From Monomorium pharaonis (taxonomy: Eukaryota; Arthropoda; Insecta; Hymenoptera; Formicidae): a stretch of DNA of 64,000 nucleotides. Below, piece by piece: positions 1 through 12,120 of this stretch (its first letter is position 1; the number at the start of each line of letters is the position of its first letter). Below the pieces are notes generated by a model, which had not been told where the DNA came from, made no database searches, and saw only the letters and a program-made list of their open reading frames with translations. The position numbers and the translations under genes were made by a program. The stretch spans positions 16,593,597 through 16,657,596 of the forward strand of contig NC_050473.1 of NCBI RefSeq assembly GCF_013373865.1, in the 5' to 3' direction.

Positions 1-63
1 ATAGCAGCTTGTCGGAGGCAGCTATCGATGGAGGATCCGAGCTTGATGAGGAGAAAAACGAAA
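1..63 (+). CDS. penultimate exon (partial) of an unidentified gene with a C-terminal membrane segment
   Basis: The window opens inside an exon. The frame starting with codon AGC at base 3 reads a serine- and acid-rich stretch, SSLSEAAIDGGSELDEEKNE. A donor follows at base 64 (GTGAGA), leaving one extra base, so the junction is phase 1. If not spliced, the frame meets a stop at 108-110. The next + strand exon (378-484) starts with the two bases needed to complete the codon, as AGA (Arg), and the joined frame continues into a hydrophobic segment and a stop. I do not recognise the protein. The acidic, Ser-rich stretch before a terminal membrane segment would suit a cytosolic region of a single-pass or tail-anchored protein, but this is inference. 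The 5' part of the gene lies outside the window. Confidence 0.6.
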
Positions 64-377
64 GTGAGATTATGAACGTCAATTTTGGGAAATGCTTTGT
101 CATCAACTGATATCTCGTCTTCAATCGAAAACCACATTATTTGCACGTCAGAGAAACATATGCGCGAAAAACGGGTTTCTACATTAAATATCGCTTATGC
201 TTCTCGTTTTTATCGCGAGATTTAATCAATACGAATCCCTTCGTATTTATTTATCGAGAATTTATAAAGAATATACATTAAATTGATACTGTATTCACTC
301 GTAATTACAGCGATCTGTTAAATGTAGAGGCCGCAATGCAATGTATCCTTTACTGGAGTATTTTCTCTTCGTTGCAG

Positions 378-484
378 GATACCAAACGGCCGTATTTACA
401 TTGACTACGTTTGCTGTAGTTTTCGTGCTTTATGTATACGTGGTGTATAGCCTGAGCAGTCCGCCCACTCTGTCCCAATGTTAA
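378..484 (+). CDS. terminal exon encoding a C-terminal hydrophobic helix
   Basis: The acceptor is a pyrimidine-rich tract ending TTGCAG at 377. The frame set by the phase-1 donor at base 63 reads RYQTAVFTLTTFAVVFVLY and continues VYVVYSLSSPPTLSQC to a TAA at 482-484. About 22 consecutive residues are hydrophobic or aromatic (Thr, Ala, Val, Phe, Leu, Tyr), enough to cross a membrane, followed by a short polar Ser/Pro tail. This fits a tail anchor or the last helix of a multi-pass protein. I considered a KASH-type tail because of the prolines, but the end does not match. The intron is 314 bases (64-377). Whether this gene is independent of, or nested in, the channel gene at 27.5-53 kb is discussed in the findings. 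Confidence 0.6.
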
Positions 485-2477
485 TTCCCGTTTAATTAAC
501 TAATTCAAAAACAAAGTACTGCGCATCTTATCGCAAGTTATACGAATTAAATTAAATGCAAAATTATCGTTTCCACAATTTTGAGAACAAACTTCACTCT
601 TATGTTTCTCAGAATTGAGTACAGTATTTTTTCATTTAATTAAAATATTATTACGCCTAATTTTTGATAATATTTTCACAATAATTTGTAAATATCTGTT
701 TTTATAATTTTTAATATTTTGATGAATATATTTATATTTCTCTCAAATTACTGTATATACATTTAAACGTATATAGTATGTATATGAATTATATTTTATC
801 AAATTTTTGATATTTCTTTGAATTTCTGGGGAAAAATGATTAAGTCGAATTGTTAAGCGAATGGCCTACTTCTGAGAAATTAATTAAATTTCTGGAATTT
901 CTCTTTGACAGTGAGCAACGATTTCTCAGTTCGCCATGTGATATAATATGAGTATGATCTTATCTTTCCGTTCTCTCTACCTCTCTCTCTTTCTCTCTTT
1001 GTCTTGTTCCTTTTTGGAACATAGAAAGATATTGTGTCGTATAAATCTTTCTTTTCCACCTCTGAACGTGGAATTACACTCGAAAATATGTTTCGAATGA
1101 CTGCACCGAACTTAATGATCGGAGTTACCACGGCACTATCACATTTCCTTGCAATGAAAATTTAAGGAGACGCCGCACTAACGATATATTAACATGGGAA
1201 TATGTAGTTGGAAGTATCGCGCGATATGATATTCAGTGATGAGTTTTCCTTATTTCGCTGTGTTTTATGTCTACAAGTATTAAAACAGCTTTACAGCTTT
1301 CTCCTTTTATGAAAAGCGTAACCGTAAAACTACATATAAAATATTGAAGAAAAAAAGAAAAGAGTAGACCTTTTGAAGGAATAGACGTTTAGTGATCGCT
1401 ATCTTGCGGGTAAAGTACTTGCTGGATGCAAGCTAAAGCGACGCAAAGACGTCGGTAGCCCTTTAATTAAGAAGAATCTTGGTGCCTTTTATTTGCATTT
1501 TTATTTCATAAGATTGCAAATTGTAGCAGTAACCTTTTTTTCGACACGCAGCGCTATTTAGTTTTTATCTTATCGTTATTTGTGTAATAATCGTTATATA
1601 TTATAAAAAAACAACTTATTACAAGTTGCGTTACGAGAGACCTCGAAATAATTTAATTGCACCGTTGTGTGGGGCATTCATTCTCTTTCGGTAGCAAAAT
1701 CCATCATTTTCAATCAAATAAGATGCCGGAGATTGAAAAACTATTGCATATGTATCAGCACACGTTCTATTTTGGCGACGAGTTCACGACGGTGCCGAAA
1801 TAGACGGCGCATTTGGATTTGAAATTACCACTTAGACTCCCGCGGATTGGATTAAATTGCAATTTCTGCTGTGGCAGGACCTGCCATCCTGACTTATTAG
1901 GTTACAGCGTCTGCGACGGCACTTTCGTATAAATGCACATTCGCAATACCTGATCAAGTTTCTTCGCGCGTGAAATGTGACATACCTTACTTACTCCGTC
2001 TCTTTTTGGACATACACACCGGTGAAGTGCAAACGAGAAAAGTAGTAGCATGCTACATAAGAAAAAGTAAATTTAAAAAATGTATATTGCGCGCGAAAGA
2101 GAATACCATTTTAAATCATAATTGCGAAATATTCAGGAATTTTACATCAGAATAATTAGCGCAGTTATCACATTATTTCCTCATTTATAAATTTATCTCA
2201 TTTTTTTCTGTCAATGTGAATCTTGTATTACGCTTTATTCATATAGATAAAATGGTTGAATATTTTTTTAAATAATGCACAATAGTATTATATAATTGTT
2301 ATAAATTTAATTTATCTTTTGAATAATAAATGTGCAGTTAAAGCTAGATATTATATAGCTTCTAAATAATCCTTTATTTTCTGTTACTTTTAATAGCTAT
2401 TAATTCTTAATATTTTAATTTAAAAAAATGTTTATTGAAGAATACAAAAAATTAACATTATAAAATTATTTTGGATT
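485..2477. other. non-coding, AT-rich
   Basis: This is the 3' flank of the gene ending at 484 followed by AT-rich DNA. I see only short random-looking frames. A CT-rich run lies near 975-1005. No recognisable exon, RNA or transposon end is visible. Confidence 0.6.
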
Positions 2478-2478
2478 C

Positions 2479-2512
2479 TATATATATATATATATACACA
2501 ACTTACAAATAT

Positions 2513-2543
<31 letters not shown>
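2479..2543. repeat. compound (TA)n and (TG)n microsatellite
   Basis: A TA run at about 2479-2496 is followed, after a short interruption, by a TG run at 2521-2543. It is a simple repeat, probably polymorphic. Confidence 0.9.
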
Positions 2544-5500
2544 AGATAAATAGTACCAACAATTATTTTATAATTATTTAAATCAGTGTTGATCAGTAAT
2601 GTGAGAATATTAATTTTTATTCAAGTTTTGCCGTAAACTCAAATTGCTATGATATTCAAAACGTAGCCAAATAGTAACCGTAATATAACATATATATAAT
2701 GCTGCTGCTTTATTCGAATGTTCGAACACGCCGCAAGCAAAATGTTCGGCAAGCAAATGTATGCGGGGGTTCACGCAACACATGGAGAATTGTGTCGCGC
2801 AAATGCTGTGCATTGAAGTACATTAATTCCATAAATGTGCAGTCACATAGTAATAAAATAATTAAAATAAATTGCAAAAGATGTATACAGATTATCGATG
2901 AGAAATTTCGAGGAATAATGACGATAAAGTGATCGCAACTAAAATAGTCTCCTATTTGTTCGCGTAATTTTTTGTATGTGCGAGTTGCTACTTCTTGAAT
3001 GATAAATTGGCGAAATGGTAGTTCCTGCAACGAGCATTTAGTCGCTGACACAAATCGAATGTTCCACTGCAGAAAATAGCGTGCACCAGTCAGATATCAG
3101 TAATGTTGGCAGCGGTAATGATGGTCGGTGTATTTGCTTTTGTGCTCGCCACGCCGCAATTCCTGATTTAGTTTACTATCGATACGTATTCACGTCTTTG
3201 AATCGTATCTCTTGTTCGAGTCAGACGACTTTGTGCATCGATGAAATTTTCAGCAAATTGCCGACGGTACTCTTTACAATCCTACGGTTCAACGAGAGGA
3301 AAAATATTTATAGGAACGCTGGTTGCATGCGAATGAAAATTCCAGTGCAGAAAAATGATAAGCGGGTAAAAAACCAAATTATATTTGGGGTTTTATTTCG
3401 ATGTACCGTTTATTCCGTGACTACTGAGGAGTGATTCCGCGTGTGGTTGAAAAGATTGAAGTTTGCTTTAGAATTTCACGAAGAACGAAACGCTTCTTGT
3501 TTTCGCGTTGACGACGTCCTTACACAGTCCAGCTAGCTCAGTAACGTCAGCTCCTCCGTGGCAGTTCTTACTTGAAAATTTCCATCGAAACGATCACGTT
3601 TGCCCCACTCGAGATGCACTTAAAAATGAACACGCTGGTACTTTGCACAAATATAAAATTCGCGACATAGCAATTTTCGGACTATATGTATATATATATA
3701 ATATATATACGTGTGTGTGTATATGCAGCAGTGAGCATATTTCTCTATATATGAATAAAATATATAGGATAATTTATACTATTTTTTCGCTATTTTTTAC
3801 GGTACACCTAGTTTCTGGATATTTAAAAAGGTATAAATTGTAACTAACATAACGATTTAATATCTTTTTTTTATTTGTATAGAATGAGCGTTTTATTTGT
3901 CTTCATTAAAGGCATAAAACTCAAAAAGCATACTTGAAATAAAATATAAAACATGATAGGACTTAAATAAAACTGATAAACCAAATTTTAGTATTGAAAT
4001 TAATTATGAAAAAGAAAGAATGAAGAAGTTAAGGAAGATAATGATTTAACAAAATAAATTCGCTGAAGTACTCCTTTCTTGGACGTTTTCCATATTTAAT
4101 AAAATTAATTTTACAATATTTCTGTGTATATAAATTTTTTCATTCTATTCACAAAATTATGTACATAAAAACCTTTTTCATAATCAAAATGCTATATAAA
4201 AATTCGGTAGCAATATCATTGAATCTACAACTTCTACATTATCTTTTTGCATATTTGTGATTTAGTGAACGTACGACATGTACAATATTTTTGATGTCAC
4301 GACAAATATGTCAAATGGACAAATTTCCATTGAAAGCATAACTATGGTATGGATTCAACTAAGTTCAATCGACAAGCGAATATTTCGAGATATATCTCTC
4401 TTCTAGGATCAGAGATCAGTTACGATATTATGGTTCTGCCATGTCGAGATTTCTATCCGCCGTTCCTTCACCTTTCACCATTCGAAATCCGATGTTCCGA
4501 TCAAAAAGATCGAAACTGTTGTAATGCATATATGTACGATGTCTGAATATCAGTATCACACAGACACATATATGTGTAATTCATTAACATCGGTACATAT
4601 ATACGTACACATGTTCGGAAATACGCCATGTGAACATTTCCACAGATATGAATATGTCAAACGGAATATCCGATTAAATCAGCTGAAAATTGTTGCAATC
4701 GTGTTGCACATGGCTCTCTGTAGTATCATTATGATTATAACGCGATATGCCGCGATATTGCAGCGACCGTTGACATATGTTGTTTTTATTGCCGGTATAA
4801 CGAGTGCGATTACAGACAAGCCACGATTTTATCCACGAAATACAAATATGAGCAAATCCTCGGATTATAATTATCACCCGCACGTCCGTCAAACGTCCAT
4901 AAAACGGTTTCCAAATCGTGCTCTTTCTCAAATTACGAAGCAGAAAACATCCGCTAGATAGATCAAATATATTGTTGATTTTTTAAAATAATTTGCATGA
5001 ATTTTATCTATTTAATGTTTAATTTAATGTAAAATTTAATTAAAATCTTGAAAGTGTCAAAAATATTAAAACGTAAAATAATTTCGCTGAATTTCTTTAG
5101 AATCTAAAGAAATGCTTAATTTAAAAAATTTGTAAAATGGTGATTTGTATAGATTTGTCTAACTCGACGTTTGTTCGTCACCACAGGTGACAATGGAACG
5201 TTGGTTTTTTTTTTGCATCAACAGCGACGCGTATCTGCACTCGGCGAATAACGGTGCATCGGAAAAGTTTTAGAACGTGATAGAAGAAAATATGTATGCA
5301 AAAAGGTTTCAAAATATATTTTCCCATAAGATATATTCCATTACGGTAACATTTCGAACGATATTTTTAGAAACACAACTTTTTACAAAATACAATCAAA
5401 AACAAAATGAGATAACTTTTCTCTTTTAACTTCTGCTTTAACTTTAGCCGTCTTTCAATTCAATTATTCGCAGAAATCGTATTCGGTTAAAGAACCCCAT

Positions 5501-5650
5501 TGATTGTTTTTTTATTCCTAAATATTAGCATTCTCAACGTCCGTGATGATGCATTATCAGACTCTTGAAAACTTTGTGTGGCAAAAATTCCGTAATAAAA
5601 AACTCGCGCAAGCTGAAGAAGCAGTGACGACAGTTTCATTCAAATTTAGA
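2544..5650. other. non-coding stretch with small unassigned frames
   Basis: The stretch holds several frames of 60-145 codons. None shows a known domain or convincing splice borders. One (about 3103-3168, +) encodes a short hydrophobic stretch ending in TAG, and another (4524-4961, +) has a hydrophobic middle. I treat both as chance. A TATA/GTGTG simple run lies at about 3686-3722. Confidence 0.5.
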
Positions 5651-5827
5651 TAAATTTTACAGAGTAAAATGAAAAACGGACAGTTAACTGCAGTGACGCG
5701 TCTGCAAAAGTTCTTGCCGCGCGGTTGCGAAGGCGTTTCCGTTATGAGAGGGATCCAGCGATATTTTATTCGGGACGCTCGCGAAAAAAGCCTCAGCATC
5801 CGGCACGACGCGTCCCCGAAAAGATTC

Positions 5828-5983
5828 TCATCCGGAGCGCAACGCTGCGTCGCGGAAAATCGAAGCCTTGGCGAGTTCCAAATCTCCATCGAGATTTCGG
5901 ATCTCGTGAGCGGAGGACATTTCGGGATACATCTCGTGGACCAACCGGAAATTCCCATCGATGCGGTCGTCGACGAACCAGAT
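5828..5983 (-). pseudogene. codon-structured minus-strand segment: possible terminal exon or gene relic
   Basis: Read on the minus strand from 5983, 51 codons run to a TGA at 5828-5830. The reading starts IWFVDDRIDGNF and contains YPEMSSAHEIRNLDGDLELA. By hand count, third positions are about 70 percent G or C and second positions about 37 percent, a pattern typical of real coding DNA. An AG just before the first codon (bases 5985-5984, context TCCGTAG) could be an acceptor; without it the frame is closed by that TAG. The frame also stays open after the TGA to a TAA at 5684-5686, but codon structure is weaker there, so the TGA may be the true end. I found no upstream minus-strand exon and do not recognise the protein. 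The alternatives are the last exon of a minus-strand gene, a broken gene copy, or a small ORF from the ATG at 5932. The overlapping 199-codon + strand frame (5669-6268) is probably its shadow. Confidence 0.35.
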
Positions 5984-6339
5984 CTACGGAGAATCCGCGG
6001 ATTGCACGTTTCCCTTTTTTTTTTCACGACCGTCATGAAAAGGGCTTATGACGATAGGATTATTTTCCTATTTTCATTTCTGGGACACATTCGTTCTCAT
6101 ATCGTTGTTTATACACTCTTACACGGGTTTTTCTTTTGCAAATATATTTTGCCCTCAAGTACATACAAGGAGTTAAGTTTGCCAATTTTAGACACATGGT
6201 TTTTGTCTTTATTATGCAAAATTTTTATACATATATATATAATTATCGTTATTATATGTACTTATTAATTAAACAGCTACTAAGGAGATCCCTCAATCTC
6301 TTTGAGATACTATTGTCTATATTTATACTTATCGTTTAA

Positions 6340-7664
6340 AGAAATGCTTTTTGATGAATCTTTATTTCAAGCTATGATAAACCTTCGATATCCTGCCTAT
6401 CCCGCCTCGATATGACGCGCATAAATCTCGGGGAGTAGGCTACCACTCGATCCTCGATTTCTATGCAAAGACGCGGGGGATGAGAGCATCACGCCACTCG
6501 ATCAAGCTTCGTCCCGCGATATTTCTTTTCAAAGAAATTGCTCTTGCATTATCCTTTCTTCGTGGCCGTACGGAAAAGTCGCAATATGGTTATTCCGACG
6601 TAACCAATGGCGCTGAAGGACACGTCGACGAGATGCCTTCCGGTTTTCCTCGACCGTGTGATTCTCTCTCTTTCTCTCTCTTTGCTTTCTCTCTTTTTTT
6701 CCCTCGCTTCGCAAGCTCGTATTTTTATGCGTAAAGACGACCAGGAAAATCCCTAAATTTGGTTTCGATGAGAAGTGCGCCGATCAACTCGTCCGTATCC
6801 CGATCCCTGAATTTCCACCTTTGTCCGTGCTATCCCACCGCATTGCTCTATCTCCAATCGCTCGTGAGGGAAATTCAACGTGATCTTGGGAATAGAACGT
6901 TTAAATATATCTGCATAGGTAATCCAGAAGCAACATCCGTTGTTCATTCTCTCTCTCTCTCTCTTTTCTGCTTCTCCCTTTTGCTTGATTAAGATTTCTG
7001 TGTCCCTGTGGATGGCGATGGGGAAATTGTCGACTATAATGTTCTCGTTCGTGTTGAAGTCGCGGTTAGCACGATGCTGCCGGAAAGGGACTCATTCTAC
7101 TAGCGATTAAACTTGCTGCGCTATATCGATTCCCGATTTTTCGCTGACTTCCGTTTTATATCTCACACTCGCGGGCCGCAGAAATCCAGATACTGTCATT
7201 TGCTGCCAAAGCAAGCAACCCGAACGAAAAACACATGTGTTGAATGTGTTAATAATTATTAGATTTATGTAATTTATCACTTTGGAAGATGATAATCGAC
7301 ATCGGCTGACAAGTAACTCCGACCTTGCGACAAAATTTTTAACTTTGTGCATTTGTATCGGGTAGCGAAGTTTTGCGCTTGAAATAACGAGGGAATAAAA
7401 GCATAGCAAATATTGATAATAACAGAATTATTATTAATACGAGCGAATAACACTTCAAAGATATAGAAAGCTGAGGTACCCACGAGAAACTCACGTTACT
7501 ACGTAATACGGGTCTCATTACGACCACGGTGCATTATGCACTATCGTAACAGCGTCGGGTTAATATCCACCCGCTGTGGCAAACTGATGGACCGACCCCC
7601 GCAATCCCTTCTAGCCTCCCTCCCTCCCCCCCCTTCAACCCTATCGCCTCGTTGCACCGCGCAG
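6340..7664. other. non-coding, moderately GC-rich, with CT tracts
   Basis: No gene is recognised. There are CT-rich runs at about 6664-6694 and 6949-6964. The sequence just before 7665 is a long C/T tract ending in GCAG, noted with the candidate exon that follows. Confidence 0.5.
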
Positions 7665-7930
7665 TGCGGCGTTGCAGCCGCACTATCGGGTGCAATGTCC
7701 TTACCGATGGAAATTGTTCCACTTTACGACCGCGCCGTCGAAGTACTCGCCGCCACTCGGGCAGAGAAGGGTGAACCGAAGGACAATGCACCTCTCCCGT
7801 TGGAAAGGACGCGAGACAAGTTTTTCCAGCTGTGTGGCATCTGGCAAATCACGAGTACCGATGCGACGCACGATCTCGCGCGTTATCATGCCAAAGGTTC
7901 GCACCTGCGAGCTTTTATTTTCATAGACGT
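7665..7930 (+). CDS. weak candidate internal exon, unidentified
   Basis: A strong pyrimidine tract (about 7617-7660) ends in GCAG at 7664. A frame open from there runs 88 codons to a GTAAGA donor at 7931. Its product includes PLYDRAVEVLAATRAEKGEP and LERTRDKFFQLCGIWQ and is not recognised. A second possible acceptor (TTGCAG) ends at 7677. First codon positions are G-rich, as in coding DNA, but third positions are not clearly biased and no partner exon was found. The candidate could equally be an unspliced GC-rich stretch. Confidence 0.2.
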
Positions 7931-10900
7931 GTAAGATAAACGCATGATTTATCGAGAAGCTTCACGTAAGAAACGGCTCTGCCGTTCCCTAGTCATATTT
8001 CGTCTTGATCCCCTCGCGAATGGAGAGGCGCCTCTCTCTCTTTTTCTCTCCTTCCCTCTTTCCTCCGTGAAGAGTTTGATATAAACCTATGTACGGTGAG
8101 GCATCGTAAGAAAAAGTCAATATCCTATGTATATACTGACGACATATTTTTCCGGCGTATTTCTTCGTAAACACTCGCTATCCCTCCGTGAGGGATATCC
8201 TGTATAAGATTGCACCCCCCGTCGAGGTGGTAGCAATTTTTTTTTATCGGCGCAAAGACGCCCGCAGTCGTACGCGGTAATTGAGCGTCGCGCGCGGCAA
8301 TTCCGATAAAAATTCATCATCCCGCGATTGAATTCGCTTAGCGAGTATCTCGCGCATTTACGTCGTATCCTCTGATATAGCTCCTTTAAAGCACGCCATT
8401 TCCCGTCTTCTAAATTATTGCTCGCAATCTCTTCGGTCGCTCTCCCTTCACGAACGCGCACGCCGGTTCACGTTTCTCCATCCAGCCGTCCTCTCTCCGC
8501 CGTATTGAATCGCAAACAATGATTTTCCTCACGTAGCTACATCTCCGGGCATACAATGCGAGAAATTGCGGTGATTGCCAGCTTTGTACTTTGAACGCTT
8601 TTCCGCCCGCCTAACGAGGAGACCACCGGCAAGAAGAAAGATTTTTGAAACCACACGCGACGGTTCTTGCCATTAAAGTGCCGGTACGCGACCGGAAAGA
8701 AATATTCCCTACCCTCGATGGAACCATTTTACTCGATAGGGCACGTAGGATACATAATTAAGGCGGCCAGACTTACTGATTTAATCAATATAGAATCGTA
8801 TCTTCATAATGGTACACATTTTACTCAAAATGCTTCCCCCCAATAAAATATCTCGACAAACTATTTCTTAGCAATTGAGCATTTCTATTTATATTTATAT
8901 ATACAATGTTCATTAATAAGGACAACAATGTTAATAGAAATTTACTTTTTTCTATTTAAAAAAAAAAATACATGTTGATCTGTAGAAAAAACAATTTGTT
9001 CTAGTGTATATAAAAATAATATCTGTTTATTTTAATATTGACTTCAGTAATTGTTTATTTTAACAAGTCAATGATTCGTTATAAATTTGAACTAATCTAA
9101 TCAATTTTTTTTTCGATAAATGAATTTTTTACCATTTACTCACAAGCAGTGCTGATTTCAATTAATGCAAAAAGTGATAACACACGCAATGGAAAAGTGC
9201 TGAATTTACCAGTATCAATTTTAACCACAATAATCAATGAAATTGAATACGCTTGAAATCTGTAACTAACAAAACAACAAAATTGCAAATACAAAGATAA
9301 AAAAAACAATTGGACAATCCACTCTACATTATTTTCTATCCTGCATTATTTTATCTGATAATAATCGAGGAAACGAATTTTTTGCAGCTACATAGAGATT
9401 ACAGAAGTCTATGAGGTTTCAATAATCGGATACGTAACGATGCACAAAACCAAGATTGTGAATTTTTATAAGAATTTGTTAGATATAAAGATAGTTTAAT
9501 TATATAAATAACTGAAACTGTCATTTATTAAAATACAAAAACATGAATATTTTTAAATTGTTACAAAAGCAATTAAAACTCAAATAATCCTGGACAAATG
9601 AAGAGTCTTGAGTTATAAGCTTTTAATTATAATATAACAATCATCTAATTTGTCAATATATGTACCTGACCTCGATGTTTCCTCGATTGATGAGAGCAGC
9701 GTCGATTTATCTTTCACCCCACCGACTGCCTTTGACCGACGAGGATCAAAATCATATATAGGATATTGAAAGATGAGAGATAGGTCTGGGATCGGTCACG
9801 CCTTACTCAAGTCCCTTTCCGGGAATTACGCGACCGGTTCATGAGCGCCAGTCATCGCTGGCGAGAGCGCACATATCGTACGTCCATCAACTCTGAAGCG
9901 GCCAACCGGCAAAAGCAAACCATTTTGAATTCGGCCGACCGGCACGACGCGACGATTCCAACTCGGAAGATCCACGGTGTCACACGGGCTTCGATCGGAC
10001 CGTCAACATCGTTCAATTTTCCGTAATAGGTCCTGGCGTCAAACGCTCTCGCTCCTCTCTCTCTCTCTCTCGCTCTCGAGTTGCCCGATTACCGTGTACC
10101 GCTTCCGAACCACCCTGCGATCTTGCCACCCTTCGTAGCCAGGCACTGCAACTGACCAACCGGCAGCAATTTCGCTTCTTTCATTTGCAACCGGCGCGGT
10201 TGTTGCCTAATTGAGCTTCGATACAATCGATCACAGTTTAAACGCGTGAAATTTCAGCGCAATTAATCTACCCGTCCGTAACACGATATTTTTTATTGTG
10301 TGTATAGAGTAACATCGGTCTGGCGAATCGTCACCTATTAATTTTCCCATTTTCCCCCAATTTCAATTTTGTCACCTCGTGGAAAAGCGATCAAAAATTC
10401 TAATTTTGGCCTTAAACAATATTTTAAAAAACAATATTCTTTTATGAAAAATTGGTATATATATTTATTAAAGCATTTTGCAGAACATAGTTTGAGTTTT
10501 AGTTTACAAATTTATTTGAATAATATACTTTGAATTGAATAAAATTGCGCGATAATCTTTAGTTTCTTAGCTAACAGAAATTAAGTTATTTGAAATAAAG
10601 CTAGATGTGAATATTCTCTTTGTTTTATTTTTACGCAAATTTCGCGTAGCTTTTAATCTTTAACGTCTTATTAATATTAATATTCACATCAGATGACTGA
10701 AAGTGCGATAACGTTTCAATTAATGTCAAACAGTTTTTCGTAGATATTGCTCGTCTCCTTCTGCGTGTAATGAACGGCTGCGATTAGAGCACGCGGAAAT
10801 GCGCGGCTACGTCTGTAGATGTGGATAACAAGAACTGCTATTGCAAACGCTTTCCTTCATGTAAGTTCACCCGGACAAATGACGATATTCTTCCCCTTCG

Positions 10901-12120
10901 TGGATTCGTACAAGTGTATGTCGCTATAAAAAACTTTTATTACAGCAAAAACCAGTCCGTGCTCGCTTCTTAGCCGTGGTTTCAAGCATTGTCCCATGTA
11001 TTTCTTACTTCTTCAAAGTATCCATTAATCTAACTCGTCCTTCTTGCGCTTTTTCTTTCACGTACGCTATTATCACGATAATTGTATAGACTACAACACG
11101 GAATTGAAAGAGTGCCCATTGTCAAGAGCATTCTACATACTACTTTAATACTGTGTTCTAATTCTTCACTGAAGAATCACAGGATTTATTTTGTTACACT
11201 GTGTTACATTCGTAACACGATGATTATGCTCTTTTTAATTCAAAATAAATATACATTGTTTAAAAAAATATAAAATTACGCAAATAATATGTGTAAAACC
11301 TACACAGTTGATAGTAAAATATATAAAATTTTAAAATATTTTATCTTTAATATTATGGAAATATATCTTTATAATAAATAAAAAATTATATTTGCACAAT
11401 TAGAAATAAAAATACTGAAAAGTTTTATATATTTCCACTATAAATTGGATAATTTTACAAATATTATTTGTAATTTTACCTAATTTTTTAACAGTGTATG
11501 AATAATAAAACGGACTTATCATATATAAAAATTACTCTTTAGCAACGTCGGTGATTTAGATTCCGTGGCACATCGAAAACAAGCACTCCAAATTGTACGT
11601 GGAATTGTCAGTCCATTTGTAGCGAAGTCCCCATAAAGCCATCCATCCAATCTATCTCACGGCCGGGGATGCGGAATAGACGAACCATTTCTGGAGTCTA
11701 CTGAAACGTAGTAGAACAAACAGGGAATAGAACTTCCCTCGATTATCGTGGAATTTCAATAGCCGGTTTCCGTCGCCGAACGACCGACACGTATTTCCAG
11801 CAGCACCGGAGACCGTCCTAATGCATTTGATCGGCGAACAATCCCGGTCGCTACGCGCGACGATTTATAGGATCGAGGATCACCGGCGAGGGTCTCTCCT
11901 GCAGTTTCTCTCGATACCCCGAAACTTTTCTCCTCGCGATTTCTTCCGTCACGCGAAGTTTCCAGAGGATGAAAGCGAGGAGAGAAAGGAGGGTGAGAAA
12001 GAAAGAAGCGCGCGAGCGCACGAAAGTGTATCCACGATATCGTCCGTTCAGGAAAGACGAATGTGCCGGATGCGCGTCATCAGCATCAATCATGAAATTC
12101 ATCTTACGATTTCCCGCGGG
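7931..12120. other. non-coding stretch
   Basis: GC-richer DNA to about 8760 is followed by AT-rich DNA with long A/T runs (8761-9660), then mixed DNA. A CT run lies at 10055-10071. No exon or RNA gene is recognised. Confidence 0.5.

Noticed and set aside
3103..3168. Short hydrophobic + strand frame resembling a signal peptide or membrane helix
   Set aside because: It ends at TAG after 22 codons, has no donor in a fitting place, and no continuation was found.
4524..4961. 145-codon + strand frame with a hydrophobic middle
   Set aside because: I considered a chemoreceptor fragment, but no family motif is visible, composition matches the surroundings, and no neighbour exons were found.
5669..6268. 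199-codon + strand frame
   Set aside because: The codon structure in this interval is on the minus strand (5828-5983), so the + strand frame is more likely its shadow running into AT-rich DNA.
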